A DNA stretch of 64,000 nt, from the NCBI GenBank assembly GCA_016743235.1, contig VRZD01000004.1, positions 1 through 64,000 on the forward strand, written 5' to 3'. This stretch comes from Pantanalinema sp. GBBB05 (GTDB lineage Bacteria > Cyanobacteriota > Cyanobacteriia > Leptolyngbyales > Leptolyngbyaceae). A program made the translations under genes and the position numbers. Positions 27,181 to 36,182 of the stretch are shown piece by piece; the first letter of the stretch is position 1, and each line of letters starts with the position of its first letter. The notes under the pieces were generated by a model. That model did not search any database. It worked only from the letters and a program-made list of their open reading frames with translations, and had not been told where the DNA came from.

Positions 27181-28653
27181 TTAGCGTCCGCCAACGGTGA
27201 TCGAGTCCACCTTGATATGGGGCTGACCCACCGTGACATAAACGCTGCCACTGACAGAACCACAGAAGCCAGCAGCCAAATCCAGATCATTGGAGCACAT
27301 CGAGATTTTGTTCATAATCTCCTTCGCTTCCCCAATCAGGGTGGCACCTTTGAGCGGCTTGGTCAGCTTGCCGTTTTCAATCAAATAGGCTTCATCCACA
27401 GAGAAGTTGAACTGTCCAGTGGCTCCGACACTGCCGCCGCCCATCTTTTTGCAATAGATCCCTTTATCGATCGAGGCAAACAGATCATCAACGGCATAAT
27501 CACCCGGGGCAATGTAGGTGTTACGCATCCGAGAAGCAGCCGCAAAAGTGTAGTTTTGGCGCCGACCACTGCCAGTGCGGGGATGCCCGGTTCGTAAGTA
27601 GCCAGCCCGATCGGAAATAAAGTTCTTTAAGATCCCTTTCTCGATCAATAGGGTACGCTGAGCAGGCATCCCTTCGTCATCCATATCGATCGTGCCAAAG
27701 GCATCCCCGGTTAACCCTTCATCCCAGGCAGTTAGACTTTCATGAGCAATCTTCTCGCCCTTCTTGTCGTGGAACGGCGTCGTGCGTTTCTCAACCTGAG
27801 TGGTCTCCAGCAAGTGACCACAGGCTTCATGGAAGATCACTCCCCCAAACTTATTCGCCATGATGATCGGATACGTGCCCGACTCGACGTAATCGGCATA
27901 CAGCATTCTGCCCGCCGACTCCGCTACACCCTCCGCCACTGTTTCATAGTTCCAGGTGCGCAAGAAACCGGGGTCACTGGTATTGCCTGCCCGTTCCCCG
28001 ATCGAGGTGCGATGCGCGCCATCGGCACAAAGCAAGCTATAACCTACAGATTGCGTCAGGCGCACATCTCTAGCAAAGGTGCCATCACTAGAGGCAACTA
28101 AGACTTCCTGCCAATCCCGGAAATACACGGCTCGGCGGGATTGCACATGAGTCGCTTTTTTCAATAAGCAATCATTGGCTGCTAATAAAATCTCGCCCGT
28201 TTCCCGCATCGAACTGCACTGAGCCAGCCAGGCATCCTTACCCCGCAAACTGCCATAATCCCGTAAGGGTTCCAGATTAATTTCTGGGACAAATGCACCC
28301 GGCGCCGGCAGCTGCAACCCTAGAATAGATAAGCCTTTTTCTAACGCCGTCTTAAGTCCAGTAAAGGACAGGTCATTCGTGCTGACATAGCAATCGGCAT
28401 TGCCCCGAAACACCCGGACTCCTGCGCCGGTAGACAGACGTGGCGAAATACTAGTGATGGCATCATCTTCTGCCAAACTACTAATGAAATTTACCCGCTC
28501 TAGGAAAAACTCAACAAAATCTGCCCCAGCCGCTCGACCTAATCCCAGCAAGGTGGATAAGGGAGATTCCCAGGTCGCATCGAAGCGATCGGGCGTAAAC
28601 GTATAGTCCAAATGGGGCAGTTCTTTCGAGCGAAGGAGAGGAGTCGCAATCAT
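27181..28653 (-). CDS. tldD: TldD metalloprotease subunit
   Basis: 490 residues. The zinc motif HEACGH (His275-Glu276...His280) lies in [17 protein letters not shown]. Downstream [20 protein letters not shown] and [13 protein letters not shown] are typical of TldD. The complex degrades peptides threaded into a narrow cleft, and the fold favours unstructured substrates. It is the first gene of a tldD-pmbA pair. The ATG at 28653 matches the cyanobacterial length. Upstream on the minus strand, TATAGT at 28709-28704 could be a -10, with no matching -35. Confidence 0.95.
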   Translation of the reverse strand: MIATPLLRSKELPHLDYTFTPDRFDATWESPLSTLLGLGRAAGADFVEFFLERVNFISSLAEDDAITSISPRLSTGAGVRVFRGNADCYVSTNDLSFTGLKTALEKGLSILGLQLPAPGAFVPEINLEPLRDYGSLRGKDAWLAQCSSMRETGEILLAANDCLLKKATHVQSRRAVYFRDWQEVLVASSDGTFARDVRLTQSVGYSLLCADGAHRTSIGERAGNTSDPGFLRTWNYETVAEGVAESAGRMLYADYVESGTYPIIMANKFGGVIFHEACGHLLETTQVEKRTTPFHDKKGEKIAHESLTAWDEGLTGDAFGTIDMDDEGMPAQRTLLIEKGILKNFISDRAGYLRTGHPRTGSGRRQNYTFAAASRMRNTYIAPGDYAVDDLFASIDKGIYCKKMGGGSVGATGQFNFSVDEAYLIENGKLTKPLKGATLIGEAKEIMNKISMCSNDLDLAAGFCGSVSGSVYVTVGQPHIKVDSITVGGR

Positions 28654-28828
28654 AAATCAGCCTCGTTGTCTGCAATCAGCAATCAAGCGGGTACTCTTTC
28701 CCCACTATAAGCGGCATTTGTAGAACCTGGCAGAGGCAATTGAACGCCCCCCCTTTATCAGACTTTTAGATTTCAGAATTAAGCTGGAAATAAAGAATAA
28801 TTTTGGAACCAAAGGGTATAGCTACCTT

Positions 28829-29590
28829 ATGAGATTGCCCCAGATCCCGGTGAACAAGCTAATGCGGTATGGCTTACTCAGTGCACTCGTTGCCGTTATG
28901 GTAGCTTGCCAAATGCCACCAACTAATCCATTCGCATCTCAGTCAGTTGCCGAGCCGGTTTCTCAGGTCGCTTCAGAACCAAACGCTACCGCTTCCCCCG
29001 CCGAGAAAGCGTTACCCCCTCAGCCAGCGAATACGGCTGCCAGCCAATTGGTCGATATCCGCTCGATCAATCCCAGGATTGTATTAGATATCCGCTACGC
29101 CACCCCCAATAACTTTACGCATCGATCGCTGTACTCCCAGGCACGGTGTTTGTTGCGAGCAGCGATCGCGGCAGACTTATCCCAGGTGCAGGCAAGTTTA
29201 GAAGCCCAAGGACTGGGATTAAAAGTGTATGACTGCTATCGTCCTCTGGCTGTGCAACGCAAGATGTGGCAGCTCATGCCGGATAGTCGCTATGTGGCGA
29301 ACCCAGCCGTTGGTTCCCGTCATAATCGGGGATCTGCCGTTGATGTCACTTTGGTCGATCGCACCGGGCGGGAACTAGAAATGCCAACTGATTTTGATGA
29401 TTTTAGCGATCGGGCACATTTGGAGTATCAAGGGGGGAGTGCTCAATCCCGTCGCCACCGCCAGATTCTGCAGCAAGCCATGAATCAGCAAGGGTTTATT
29501 TCGTTATCAACCGAATGGTGGCACTTTGATGGTCAAAATTGGCAACAATACCAAGTCATGGATGTACCACTAGAAAAAGTGAAAGCTTAG
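28829..29590 (+). CDS. VanX-type D-Ala-D-Ala dipeptidase lipoprotein
   Basis: 253 residues. The N terminus is a lipoprotein signal peptide (LLSALVAVMVAC, lipid-attached Cys27), then a Pro/Ala-rich spacer to ~72. The M15D dipeptidase domain keeps the VanX residues: His165 and Asp172 (SRHNRGSAVDVTL), Glu229 and His232 (TEWWHFD), and Arg138 (YDCYRP). VanX-like enzymes cut D-Ala-D-Ala. Outside vancomycin-resistance clusters they are thought to recycle wall peptides. No vanH, vanA or vanRS gene is nearby, so resistance is unlikely. Membrane anchoring suggests a periplasmic role. Confidence 0.93.
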   Translation: MRLPQIPVNKLMRYGLLSALVAVMVACQMPPTNPFASQSVAEPVSQVASEPNATASPAEKALPPQPANTAASQLVDIRSINPRIVLDIRYATPNNFTHRSLYSQARCLLRAAIAADLSQVQASLEAQGLGLKVYDCYRPLAVQRKMWQLMPDSRYVANPAVGSRHNRGSAVDVTLVDRTGRELEMPTDFDDFSDRAHLEYQGGSAQSRRHRQILQQAMNQQGFISLSTEWWHFDGQNWQQYQVMDVPLEKVKA

Positions 29591-29701
29591 TCTACCAGTG
29601 GGATGCTGCAATTAAGTTATTAACCTTTGTCGGCAATTAGTCGCATTCGGCAAAATTAGGGATACAGTGGTGCAGACATTCACCTCATCGATCGTCCGAG
29701 C

Positions 29702-31201
29702 ATGGCAAACCGTTCCCGTCATGTCGCTGCTAGTAAGGTTGTCCCGCGATCGGCTAAGCAAATTCCTCCTTCCTCAACCGTCCGCATCTCCACCCCTCGA
29801 ATGGCTTCAGCACCTAAACCAGCAAAACGGTGGCAGTGGGGCTGGTTTTGGTCACTCCTATTACTACTAGCGGCTGGGGGTGGCATTTTTGGGAGTGTCC
29901 AGTTCAGTCTTCAACTCATTGTGAATCCGCAGAAATTACTGTGGATCAATCAGTGGATTCCAGGCTGGATTCCTACCCAGGTGAATGGATTAAAACCGCC
30001 GAAAACCTTCGCTGAATTACGGGCTGAGGCGCACCAGAATGGGCAGACCCTCGGCGAACCGCTGACCTTGGGGAAAAACCAGAGTGCGCTGGATAATAGT
30101 CCAGTCACAGATGTATTGATTCCTGTATTAGCCAAGCGGACTAATTGTTCTAGCCATTGTGAGCGGATTGTCGAACTCCGCCTTTATCAGGCAAGCACGA
30201 TCTCATCGTCAATCAAAGGGCGATCAGAACCACACTATCAATTCGTTAATCAATTACCGATCGGCGGATTAGAAGAATCCTTTGTCATTGCCCCCTTAGT
30301 CGATGCTCGTTCTGTTGATCAAGGCTCCAGTGCTGTTCTACCACTGACTAAATGGCAACGGTTTGCTGAAAAAGCTCCCCGTCCTGGAGTTTGGTTGTTG
30401 CTCAGTGGAGAATGGGACGAGGGTGATGCCACGATCGCTTACGGACAGGTGCTGCACTATAACCCCGAGCAGCTGCATCTCAGCTCCAAGTTGCAATGGA
30501 CTAGCCCCGCCGGACAGTTGCCAGAATGGCAAGAAATTACGGGTGGTGGCATGGCTGAGTTAGTTGTCGATCAAACGATCGGGATGGAGCCGCAATTTGA
30601 GATTTATCAGGTCAAACCGCTCAACTTCAGACCCAGTCCACTTCAGCTAGAGCCGATCTCCCTAGCCGAATTTTTCCTCAGCGATGCCACTTACCAGACG
30701 GCAATAACATTTGCCCGCAGTGGCTTATGGTCTGAAAGCTGGCAACGGTTCCAGTCCTTCAAGCAAACCGGTAAACCAGCGTCCTTAACAGCTCAAGCTC
30801 AAGCCCAAATGGATCTTATCCGATGGCATAGTCAAGCCACAGAAACCCAAGCCAACCAATCTTGGGCAAGTCCAAGTCAGCAGGTATTAGCAGATTTGAT
30901 CGATGGTCGTTGGGCAAATGCCTTGCAGGTATTTGAATCATCGACAGAAACTAGTTTGGAAACCAGAACCATACTAAAGGCAGATATGGGGCGATTGGAA
31001 AAACGAGTTAAAGCCGCCTTACGAATTAACCCCGGTCAGTTAGAAGCGAAAACCTGGGGAGCCTTATGGGTGGCAGCCCGAACCGATCGCAATCGAGCCA
31101 TTCTCTGGTTAAAAAAGCAACCCCGCACCAAACCCAGTGATCTGACTAAAATTACTCACTTACTCCAGCGCCTAGAGGCCTCCCAGCTCGATCTACCTTA
31201 G
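29702..31201 (+). CDS. Conserved membrane-anchored protein, unknown function
   Basis: 499 residues. A basic, Ser/Pro-rich cytoplasmic N terminus (1-43) is followed by one membrane helix (WGWFWSLLLLLAAGGGIFG, ~46-64), then a large, presumably periplasmic part. No enzyme motif is visible. The last ~180 residues are helical with TPR-like spacing (ARSGLWSESWQRFQSFKQTG; LIDGRWANALQVF). I do not recognise a named family, though the architecture resembles uncharacterised cyanobacterial proteins. The ATG at 29702 is followed by continuous plausible coding sequence. It could be a scaffold or envelope assembly factor; this is guesswork. Confidence 0.7.
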   Translation: MANRSRHVAASKVVPRSAKQIPPSSTVRISTPRMASAPKPAKRWQWGWFWSLLLLLAAGGGIFGSVQFSLQLIVNPQKLLWINQWIPGWIPTQVNGLKPPKTFAELRAEAHQNGQTLGEPLTLGKNQSALDNSPVTDVLIPVLAKRTNCSSHCERIVELRLYQASTISSSIKGRSEPHYQFVNQLPIGGLEESFVIAPLVDARSVDQGSSAVLPLTKWQRFAEKAPRPGVWLLLSGEWDEGDATIAYGQVLHYNPEQLHLSSKLQWTSPAGQLPEWQEITGGGMAELVVDQTIGMEPQFEIYQVKPLNFRPSPLQLEPISLAEFFLSDATYQTAITFARSGLWSESWQRFQSFKQTGKPASLTAQAQAQMDLIRWHSQATETQANQSWASPSQQVLADLIDGRWANALQVFESSTETSLETRTILKADMGRLEKRVKAALRINPGQLEAKTWGALWVAARTDRNRAILWLKKQPRTKPSDLTKITHLLQRLEASQLDLP

Positions 31202-31235
31202 GGTTCAGAATAGATGTGGTTGGAAAACGCCCCTG

Positions 31236-31262
31236 ATTCCCTGTACCCTATTCCCTGTACCT
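31236..31262. repeat. CCCTGTA-type short tandem repeat
   Basis: ATTCCCTGTACCCT followed by ATTCCCTGTACC: nearly two copies of a 14-bp unit, in the 76-bp gap before the RNase D gene. Its core CCTGTACCCTAT recurs in reverse complement at 40917-40938. Heptamer-type tandem repeats of this kind are common in filamentous cyanobacteria. Confidence 0.65.
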
Positions 31263-31277
31263 TAGCCTTGGCTGCTG

Positions 31278-31907
31278 ATGGCATTACAAGACTTTCAAAT
31301 TTGTGATGAGGATTTAACAGATGCCCAACTAGCGGAGTATCTAGAAACTGATGCTCTGGCAGTGGACACCGAAACGATGGGCTTGCTACCACAGCGCGAT
31401 CGCCTGTGTTTAGTGCAACTTTGCGATCGTCAGGGGCACGTTACCGTGGTCCGAATTGCCCGAGGGCAACGATCGGCTCCCAACTTACGGCACCTATTCG
31501 AAGCCAGTAGCGTCCTTAAACTATTCCACTATGCCCGGTTTGATGTCGGCACATTACGCTATCACCTGGGGATTCAGGTATCGCCAGTCTTCTGCACCAA
31601 AATTGCTAGCAAGCTGGCTCGCACCTATTCTCCTAAACATGGATTGAAGGATGTCGTGCTCGAACTGACAGGGATTGAGCTAGATAAAAGTGCCCAGAGT
31701 TCCGATTGGGGTAATGCTGGCAATCTCTCTAATGAGCAACTGCGCTATGCCTCCAATGATGTCCGCTATTTAATTGAGGTTTCTGCTAAATTAACGGAGA
31801 TGCTACAGCGTGAAGACCGGTGGGAACTGGCGCAACACTGCTTTGAATGCCTACCGACCATCGTCTCCCTTGATCTCTTACAGTATTCGGGTATCTTTGA
31901 ACATTAA
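31278..31907 (+). CDS. RNase D-like DEDDy 3'-5' exonuclease
   Basis: 209 residues containing only the exonuclease domain. The four acidic residues plus Tyr are Asp30 and Glu32 (LAVDTETMGL), Asp89 (HYARFDVGTL) and Asp161 with Tyr157 (RYASNDVRYL). E. coli RNase D (375 aa) adds HRDC domains for RNA binding that are missing here; single-domain forms are usual in cyanobacteria and alphaproteobacteria. A role in tRNA or other small-RNA 3' trimming is likely from family knowledge. The ATG at 31278 is 15 bp past the tandem repeat. Confidence 0.92.
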   Translation: MALQDFQICDEDLTDAQLAEYLETDALAVDTETMGLLPQRDRLCLVQLCDRQGHVTVVRIARGQRSAPNLRHLFEASSVLKLFHYARFDVGTLRYHLGIQVSPVFCTKIASKLARTYSPKHGLKDVVLELTGIELDKSAQSSDWGNAGNLSNEQLRYASNDVRYLIEVSAKLTEMLQREDRWELAQHCFECLPTIVSLDLLQYSGIFEH

Positions 31908-32000
31908 TCCAGATAGCGATACAGCCGCTGAATCAACGACCAACCAGCTAAAGTTTCCGTTCTCCAGCACAATAAAACGAGTGTTTGCGATCGCCCATCC

Positions 32001-33260
32001 ATGAAAGTCAGTCCTATTGCCGCCTTGTTGCCAGTTCCTACTGGAGCACTACAAATCCCGGATTTAGCCGCGATCGCGCCGCCCACGTATCAACCACCTG
32101 GAGAGCCGACTTCAACCATTTATTTCTCGTTAATCATCCCCACCTATAACGAGAGTCGCAATCTCGAGGCATTAATCCAACAAGTCAGCTCGTTACTAGA
32201 TCAGGTACTCCCGAACGATTACGAGTTGCTGGTAGTGGATGATGATAGTCCCGATCGCACCTGGGAGTTGGCACAGGAGCTACAACATCGCTATCCCCAA
32301 TTGCAAGTGATGCGGCGGCAAACAGAGCAGGGCTTATCAACCGCCGTGATTCGGGGCTGGCAGGTAGCTCAAGGGCAAGTGTTGGGCGTGATTGATGGCG
32401 ACTTACAACATCCCCCGGAAACCCTGCTGCATTTATTAACCGCTATTCGCCAGGGAGCTGATCTAGCCGTGGCGAGTCGGCATGTGGAAGGGGGTGGAGT
32501 CAGTAACTGGGGCTTAATCCGGCGGTTTTTATCCCGAGGGGCGCAACTACTCGGATTGCTGATTTTACCCAATGTGGTTGGACGAGTGTCGGATCCAATG
32601 AGCGGGTACTTTCTCGTGCGGCGGCGGGCGATCGCAGGGCAGTTGCTGAATCCAATGGGTTACAAGATTCTGATTGAAGTCCTGGGTCGAGGCGAGATTC
32701 AGCAGGTAGCAGAAGTGGGCTATGTGTTTCAGGAACGCCAGGAAGGGAAAAGCAAAGTCACCTGGCGGCAATATGTAGAGTACATTCTGCATTTACTCAA
32801 GTTGCGATCACGGGGACGGATCACTCGGTTGCGTCAACGCTTCCAGTTTCCCCTGGGTCGCTTTCTCCGGTTTGGGGTAGTGGGGCTGAGTGGGGTATTG
32901 GTCGATATGGTGATGCTGTATTTGCTCAGTGACCCGAGCACACTGGCATGGGGGTTAACTCGCAGCAAGCTAATTGCCGCCGAGGTCGCCATTATCAACA
33001 ACTTTATCTGGAACGATCGCTGGACGTTTGGGGATATTTCACGGCACCAACAAAGCTGGCACTGTCGGCTGAAGCGATTGCTCAAATTTCATCTCATTTG
33101 TTTAGCCGGATTAGGCTTAAATGTTCTGCTGTTAAATCTGTTTTTTAACGGATTTGGCATCAACCGTTACGTGGCAAATTTACTGGCGATCGCGATCGTC
33201 ACACTCTGGAACTTTTGGGTTAATCTAAAGCTGAGCTGGCGTGTGACCCAAGTCAAATAA
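32001..33260 (+). CDS. GT2 polyprenyl-phosphate glycosyltransferase with GtrA domain
   Basis: 419 residues. Residues ~35-265 are a GT2 domain like dolichyl-phosphate mannose synthase: SLIIPTYNESRNLEALI, VVDDDSPDRTWE and GDLQHPPETLL (the DxD-type site), then SRHVEGGGVSNW. Residues ~285-415 are a GtrA-type four-helix membrane domain (FGVVGLSGVLVDMVMLYLL; NNFIWNDRWTFGD). Such fusions load a sugar onto a polyprenyl-phosphate carrier and help flip or anchor it, feeding glycosylation of surface polymers or proteins. The sugar is not predictable. The ATG at 32001 follows a HIP1-like stretch without a clear Shine-Dalgarno. Confidence 0.93.
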   Translation: MKVSPIAALLPVPTGALQIPDLAAIAPPTYQPPGEPTSTIYFSLIIPTYNESRNLEALIQQVSSLLDQVLPNDYELLVVDDDSPDRTWELAQELQHRYPQLQVMRRQTEQGLSTAVIRGWQVAQGQVLGVIDGDLQHPPETLLHLLTAIRQGADLAVASRHVEGGGVSNWGLIRRFLSRGAQLLGLLILPNVVGRVSDPMSGYFLVRRRAIAGQLLNPMGYKILIEVLGRGEIQQVAEVGYVFQERQEGKSKVTWRQYVEYILHLLKLRSRGRITRLRQRFQFPLGRFLRFGVVGLSGVLVDMVMLYLLSDPSTLAWGLTRSKLIAAEVAIINNFIWNDRWTFGDISRHQQSWHCRLKRLLKFHLICLAGLGLNVLLLNLFFNGFGINRYVANLLAIAIVTLWNFWVNLKLSWRVTQVK

Positions 33261-33412
33261 ATCGCTTCAATCCCTACAGTTCCAGTTCTGTATGGAAATT
33301 AAACCCCATGTTATGCTGGGTGAGCAGGAATTATTTTCGGGTTGTAATTCGTTTCTCTCGTGAGCGGTGCTCCGAATTTAAGCCTCACTTTTTTTGAGTT
33401 TGGAGACGCTCT

Positions 33413-33718
33413 ATGTCAATTTATGTTGGTAACTTGTCCTATCAAGTCACCCAGGATGACTTGGTGGAAGTTTTTAGTGAATACGGTACAGTAAACCGGG
33501 TACAGCTACCAACGGATCGAGAAACGGGGCGGATGCGTGGCTTTGCCTTTGTCGAAATGAAATCAGATGAAGAGGAAGCTGCCGCGATCGAAGCATTAGA
33601 CGGGGCGGAATGGTTAGGACGGGATCTAAAAGTGAGTAAGGCGAAACCACGGGAAGACAGAAGTTCGGCTGGAGGTGGCTGGGGCGGTGGAAATCGTCGC
33701 AACGATCGCCGTTTCTAA
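33413..33718 (+). CDS. RRM-type RNA-binding protein upstream of rpsU
   Basis: 101 residues: one RRM with RNP2 IYVGNL (3-8) and RNP1 RGFAFVEM (42-49), then a Gly-rich basic tail (AGGGWGGGNRRNDRRF). It is closely related to the protein at 932-1231. In Anabaena, cold-induced rbp genes are linked to rpsU; the same order here (rpsU starts 134 bp later) supports membership in that family. TTTGGAGA precedes the ATG. A TTATGCT around 33312 is a possible -10, leaving a leader of ~95 nt with a hairpin-like CTCACTTTTTTTGAG. Confidence 0.95.
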   Translation: MSIYVGNLSYQVTQDDLVEVFSEYGTVNRVQLPTDRETGRMRGFAFVEMKSDEEEAAAIEALDGAEWLGRDLKVSKAKPREDRSSAGGGWGGGNRRNDRRF

Positions 33719-33852
33719 CGGATAATTTAATACCGACATTAGCAGCACAACTTCAACTTGCAAGTCCCTAGCATCGTGAGGCGGCTCGATCTAGTTGAAG
33801 ATTTGGCTTGACTTGAACTTACAACTGTCACATTACGCGAGGAGTATATGAG

Positions 33853-34041
33853 ATGACGCAGGTCGTTTTAGGCGAAAACGAAGGCATTGAATCCGCATTA
33901 CGGCGGTTTAGACGGCAAGTTTCCCGCGCGGGAATCCTCCAAGATTTACGCAAAAATCGCCATTTTGAAACGCCGTTGGAGAAGGAAAAGCGGAAAGCGA
34001 TCGCCCGTAGCCGCTACCGGAGACGGAGCTACAACCACTAA
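33853..34041 (+). CDS. rpsU: 30S ribosomal protein S21
   Basis: 62 residues, rich in Arg and Lys ([29 protein letters not shown]), the size and composition of S21. It sits near the anti-Shine-Dalgarno end of 16S rRNA and aids initiation. AGGAG lies about 9 nt before the ATG at 33853; another ATG at 33848 is out of frame. It follows an rbp gene, as in Anabaena, suggesting joint cold response. Its stop is 1 bp from the stop of the convergent methyltransferase gene, so there is no room for a terminator between them. Confidence 0.97.
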   Translation: MTQVVLGENEGIESALRRFRRQVSRAGILQDLRKNRHFETPLEKEKRKAIARSRYRRRSYNH

Positions 34042-34042
34042 T

Positions 34043-35077
34043 TCAGCCGTTAGGCAATTCAGTGTCTTTACGAGCGATCGAGGTATTGCGTTCCCAAAAC
34101 ACACCTTCGGCATACCCCTGAATGGTTGTGTCTTGCTCTGCAAGTTCCAGGCGCTTTTCTGCTAGCAGGCAATAGTCTTCCTGCTGGTCAATGCCCAAAT
34201 AGCGCCGACCCAGCTTTTTAGCGACAACTGAGGTTGTGCCGCTACCTAAAAACGGATCGAAAACTAAATCTTCTGGATGGCTACTGGCAAGGATGATCCG
34301 AGCCAGTAGTTTTTCGCTTTTTTGAGTAGGATGATCGGTGTTCTCTGGCATGGACCAGAACGGCACCGTGATATCCGTCCACAAATTAGAGGGATGCGTG
34401 TCCCGGAAATTGCCTCCTGCTGTTGATCGCCAGTCTTTCGGGCTACCGTCGGCTTGACGATAGGGGGCTAATACTTTGCGTCGCAGTTTGACTGCCTCGA
34501 CATTGAAGGTGTAGCGATCGGACATGGTGCAAAACCAAATATCTTCACTGGCATTCTTCCAGTTTGATTTCGCCCCTCGCCCCTTCTCGCGCTCCCAGGT
34601 GATCCGATTACGCACTGTGAAATGAGCCGCGGCTACCGCGAAGATCGAGATTGACGAAAACCAGTCTCCACAAAGATAAATTGAGGCGGTTGGCTTCAGT
34701 AAGGGGTAGAGCTTAGTGACCACATCATCTAGCCAAATCGTATACGCTTCGATCGTTTGGCGAGAAAACCGTTGACCATGAAAAGTCTTCGTCAGATTGT
34801 AGGGTGGATCAAGAAATAATAGATCGATGCCTTGCGGTGGCAAGTGGTCTGCCCATTGTAAACAGTCACCCCAAATCGTGCCCTGTGGCATCGCTGTATA
34901 TCGTGAACTAGGCGCTTCTCGGATTAAGCGCGATCGCAGTCGCTCTCGATCGCTGGGGCTCAAGGTCAGGGTGCGATTGAGGGGAGCCCGCTGGGGAGAT
35001 GGGGGCGGTGAGGCAGATAGGGAGATAGGACAGGTGAAGGACTGCTCTGATCCTCCATTCACGACATCCTCGGTCAC
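34043..35077 (-). CDS. Solitary beta-class DNA methyltransferase (N6-A or N4-C)
   Basis: 344 residues. Catalytic motif IV is LFLDPPYNL (Asp90-Tyr93) and the AdoMet-binding motif is FDPFLGSGTT (276-280), in the order motif IV, target region, motif I of the beta class. DPPY fits N6-adenine or N4-cytosine methylation. No restriction enzyme is nearby, so it is likely an orphan. It could correspond to one of the widely conserved cyanobacterial solitary methyltransferases, possibly the GGCC N4-cytosine type (M.Ssp6803II/DmtB), but this is only a guess. The start is GTG 35077. AGGAG overlaps the end of the upstream 3D-domain gene, suggesting translation coupling. Residues ~15-30 are encoded by a repeat arm. 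Confidence 0.9.
   Translation of the reverse strand: MTEDVVNGGSEQSFTCPISLSASPPPSPQRAPLNRTLTLSPSDRERLRSRLIREAPSSRYTAMPQGTIWGDCLQWADHLPPQGIDLLFLDPPYNLTKTFHGQRFSRQTIEAYTIWLDDVVTKLYPLLKPTASIYLCGDWFSSISIFAVAAAHFTVRNRITWEREKGRGAKSNWKNASEDIWFCTMSDRYTFNVEAVKLRRKVLAPYRQADGSPKDWRSTAGGNFRDTHPSNLWTDITVPFWSMPENTDHPTQKSEKLLARIILASSHPEDLVFDPFLGSGTTSVVAKKLGRRYLGIDQQEDYCLLAEKRLELAEQDTTIQGYAEGVFWERNTSIARKDTELPNG
34988..35036. repeat. Purine-rich repeat arm in the methyltransferase 5' end
   Basis: A purine-rich tract with two GGGAGAT units and one GGGAGATAGG inside codons ~15-30 of the methyltransferase gene, encoding a Ser/Pro-rich stretch (ISLSASPPPSPQRA). Its reverse complement shares ATCTGCCTCACC with the arm at 11036-11075 and resembles the 2842 hairpin. 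Confidence 0.6.
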
Positions 35078-35095
35078 AATGGCACACTCCTAAAA

Positions 35096-35983
35096 TTACC
35101 TTGGGATTGGTTGGTGTAGTCCTTGGAGGGCTTGAGTAATCGCCGCATCTTCGACCAAATACGCTTCAAACTCACCATCAGATTTACTAGTCACGAAGGG
35201 AAAAGGGTTTTGGGAATTCGTGCCTAAAAAGATATCAATATGATTGTCAACAATGGCGCTGCCAGTATCCGCTGCATAAAAATAGCCATCATGGACGACC
35301 CGCTGACCGGATGGCAAGGTAATTACCTGCCCCCTCGCCTGAGGAATATACAGAACGGAACCAAACGGAATCAAATTTGGATCCACTGCGATCGTGCGAT
35401 AAGGCACTAACTCCACGCCTTTCGCACCCCGACCATACTTGCCAGCCGCTGGGGTAAAGCGAACCCGGCTAACTTTATCGGCTACCGTTGCAGACAGGCT
35501 AGCAAAAAACGGTGAACAATCAGTTTGGGGATCGTCTCCTCTTCCCGCAAAGTTATAGGTGGTTGTCAGTCCCCGAGCATCGGTCACTTGCACTGTTCCT
35601 TGTAACGCTGCATAGCACCAATCTCGAACGGATAACATTGGAGTTAGGGGTTGTCCTGTGGGATCAAGCAAGGGTAAGCCATTTACCGCCGGTCGAGCTT
35701 GATAAACATAGTAATACGTTGCCCAGAGGGTCAGCGGTCGGGTGCGTAACTGATGAACCGGTAGATTAATGGGTAGCCAGCGATCGGCGGGTGAAAAGAA
35801 GGGGGCGCTGGGTCGGTAACCGGGGGATCTAGAGATGGGTGTTGTATAGAAAATTGCCTGACTGAGTAGAGGGCGAGGAGGCTGCGAGGACAAGTGTGGT
35901 AGGGCGTGAGCTGGCAGAATGTGGATTGTACTACCGATTAATGACGGGATTAGTGCCAGTCTGGAGTGAACGGAAAAGGGCAT
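35096..35983 (-). CDS. 3D-domain (MltA-like) cell-wall protein
   Basis: 295 residues. An N-terminal hydrophobic stretch (LALIPSLIGSTIHILPAHA) looks like a signal peptide. The C-terminal 3D domain, named for three conserved Asp, shows VDPNLIPFGSVLYIP, YAADTGSAI and NHIDIFLG, as in the C terminus of MltA lytic transglycosylases and resuscitation-type wall hydrolases. It probably cuts glycan strands in the periplasm. It lies 18 bp upstream of the methyltransferase gene on the same strand, likely one operon. Confidence 0.85.
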   Translation of the reverse strand: MPFSVHSRLALIPSLIGSTIHILPAHALPHLSSQPPRPLLSQAIFYTTPISRSPGYRPSAPFFSPADRWLPINLPVHQLRTRPLTLWATYYYVYQARPAVNGLPLLDPTGQPLTPMLSVRDWCYAALQGTVQVTDARGLTTTYNFAGRGDDPQTDCSPFFASLSATVADKVSRVRFTPAAGKYGRGAKGVELVPYRTIAVDPNLIPFGSVLYIPQARGQVITLPSGQRVVHDGYFYAADTGSAIVDNHIDIFLGTNSQNPFPFVTSKSDGEFEAYLVEDAAITQALQGLHQPIPR

Positions 35984-36075
35984 TGCGACATTCCAGCGTG
36001 ATCCCCATCCAGTCTACAGGGGGTGACTCAAAGTGGCACAGTGAATCCGCTCTCCGCAATTTTTTACCTCGGTTC

Positions 36076-36103
36076 TTGTCTACCAACAGAAGGGCTGTAT
36101 AAT
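36076..36103 (+). promoter_or_regulatory. Sigma-70-type promoter of the DUF4912 gene
   Basis: TTGTCT (36076-36081), 16-nt spacer, TATAAT (36098-36103). This gives a leader of about 70 nt before the ATG at 36183. Confidence 0.6.
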
Positions 36104-36182
36104 TGGCACGTCTTTTTCAAAGAACTAATTTTACTTCAGGTCAATTTATCCGCTTTTCGACTCGTTCTACAAATATCAGTCA

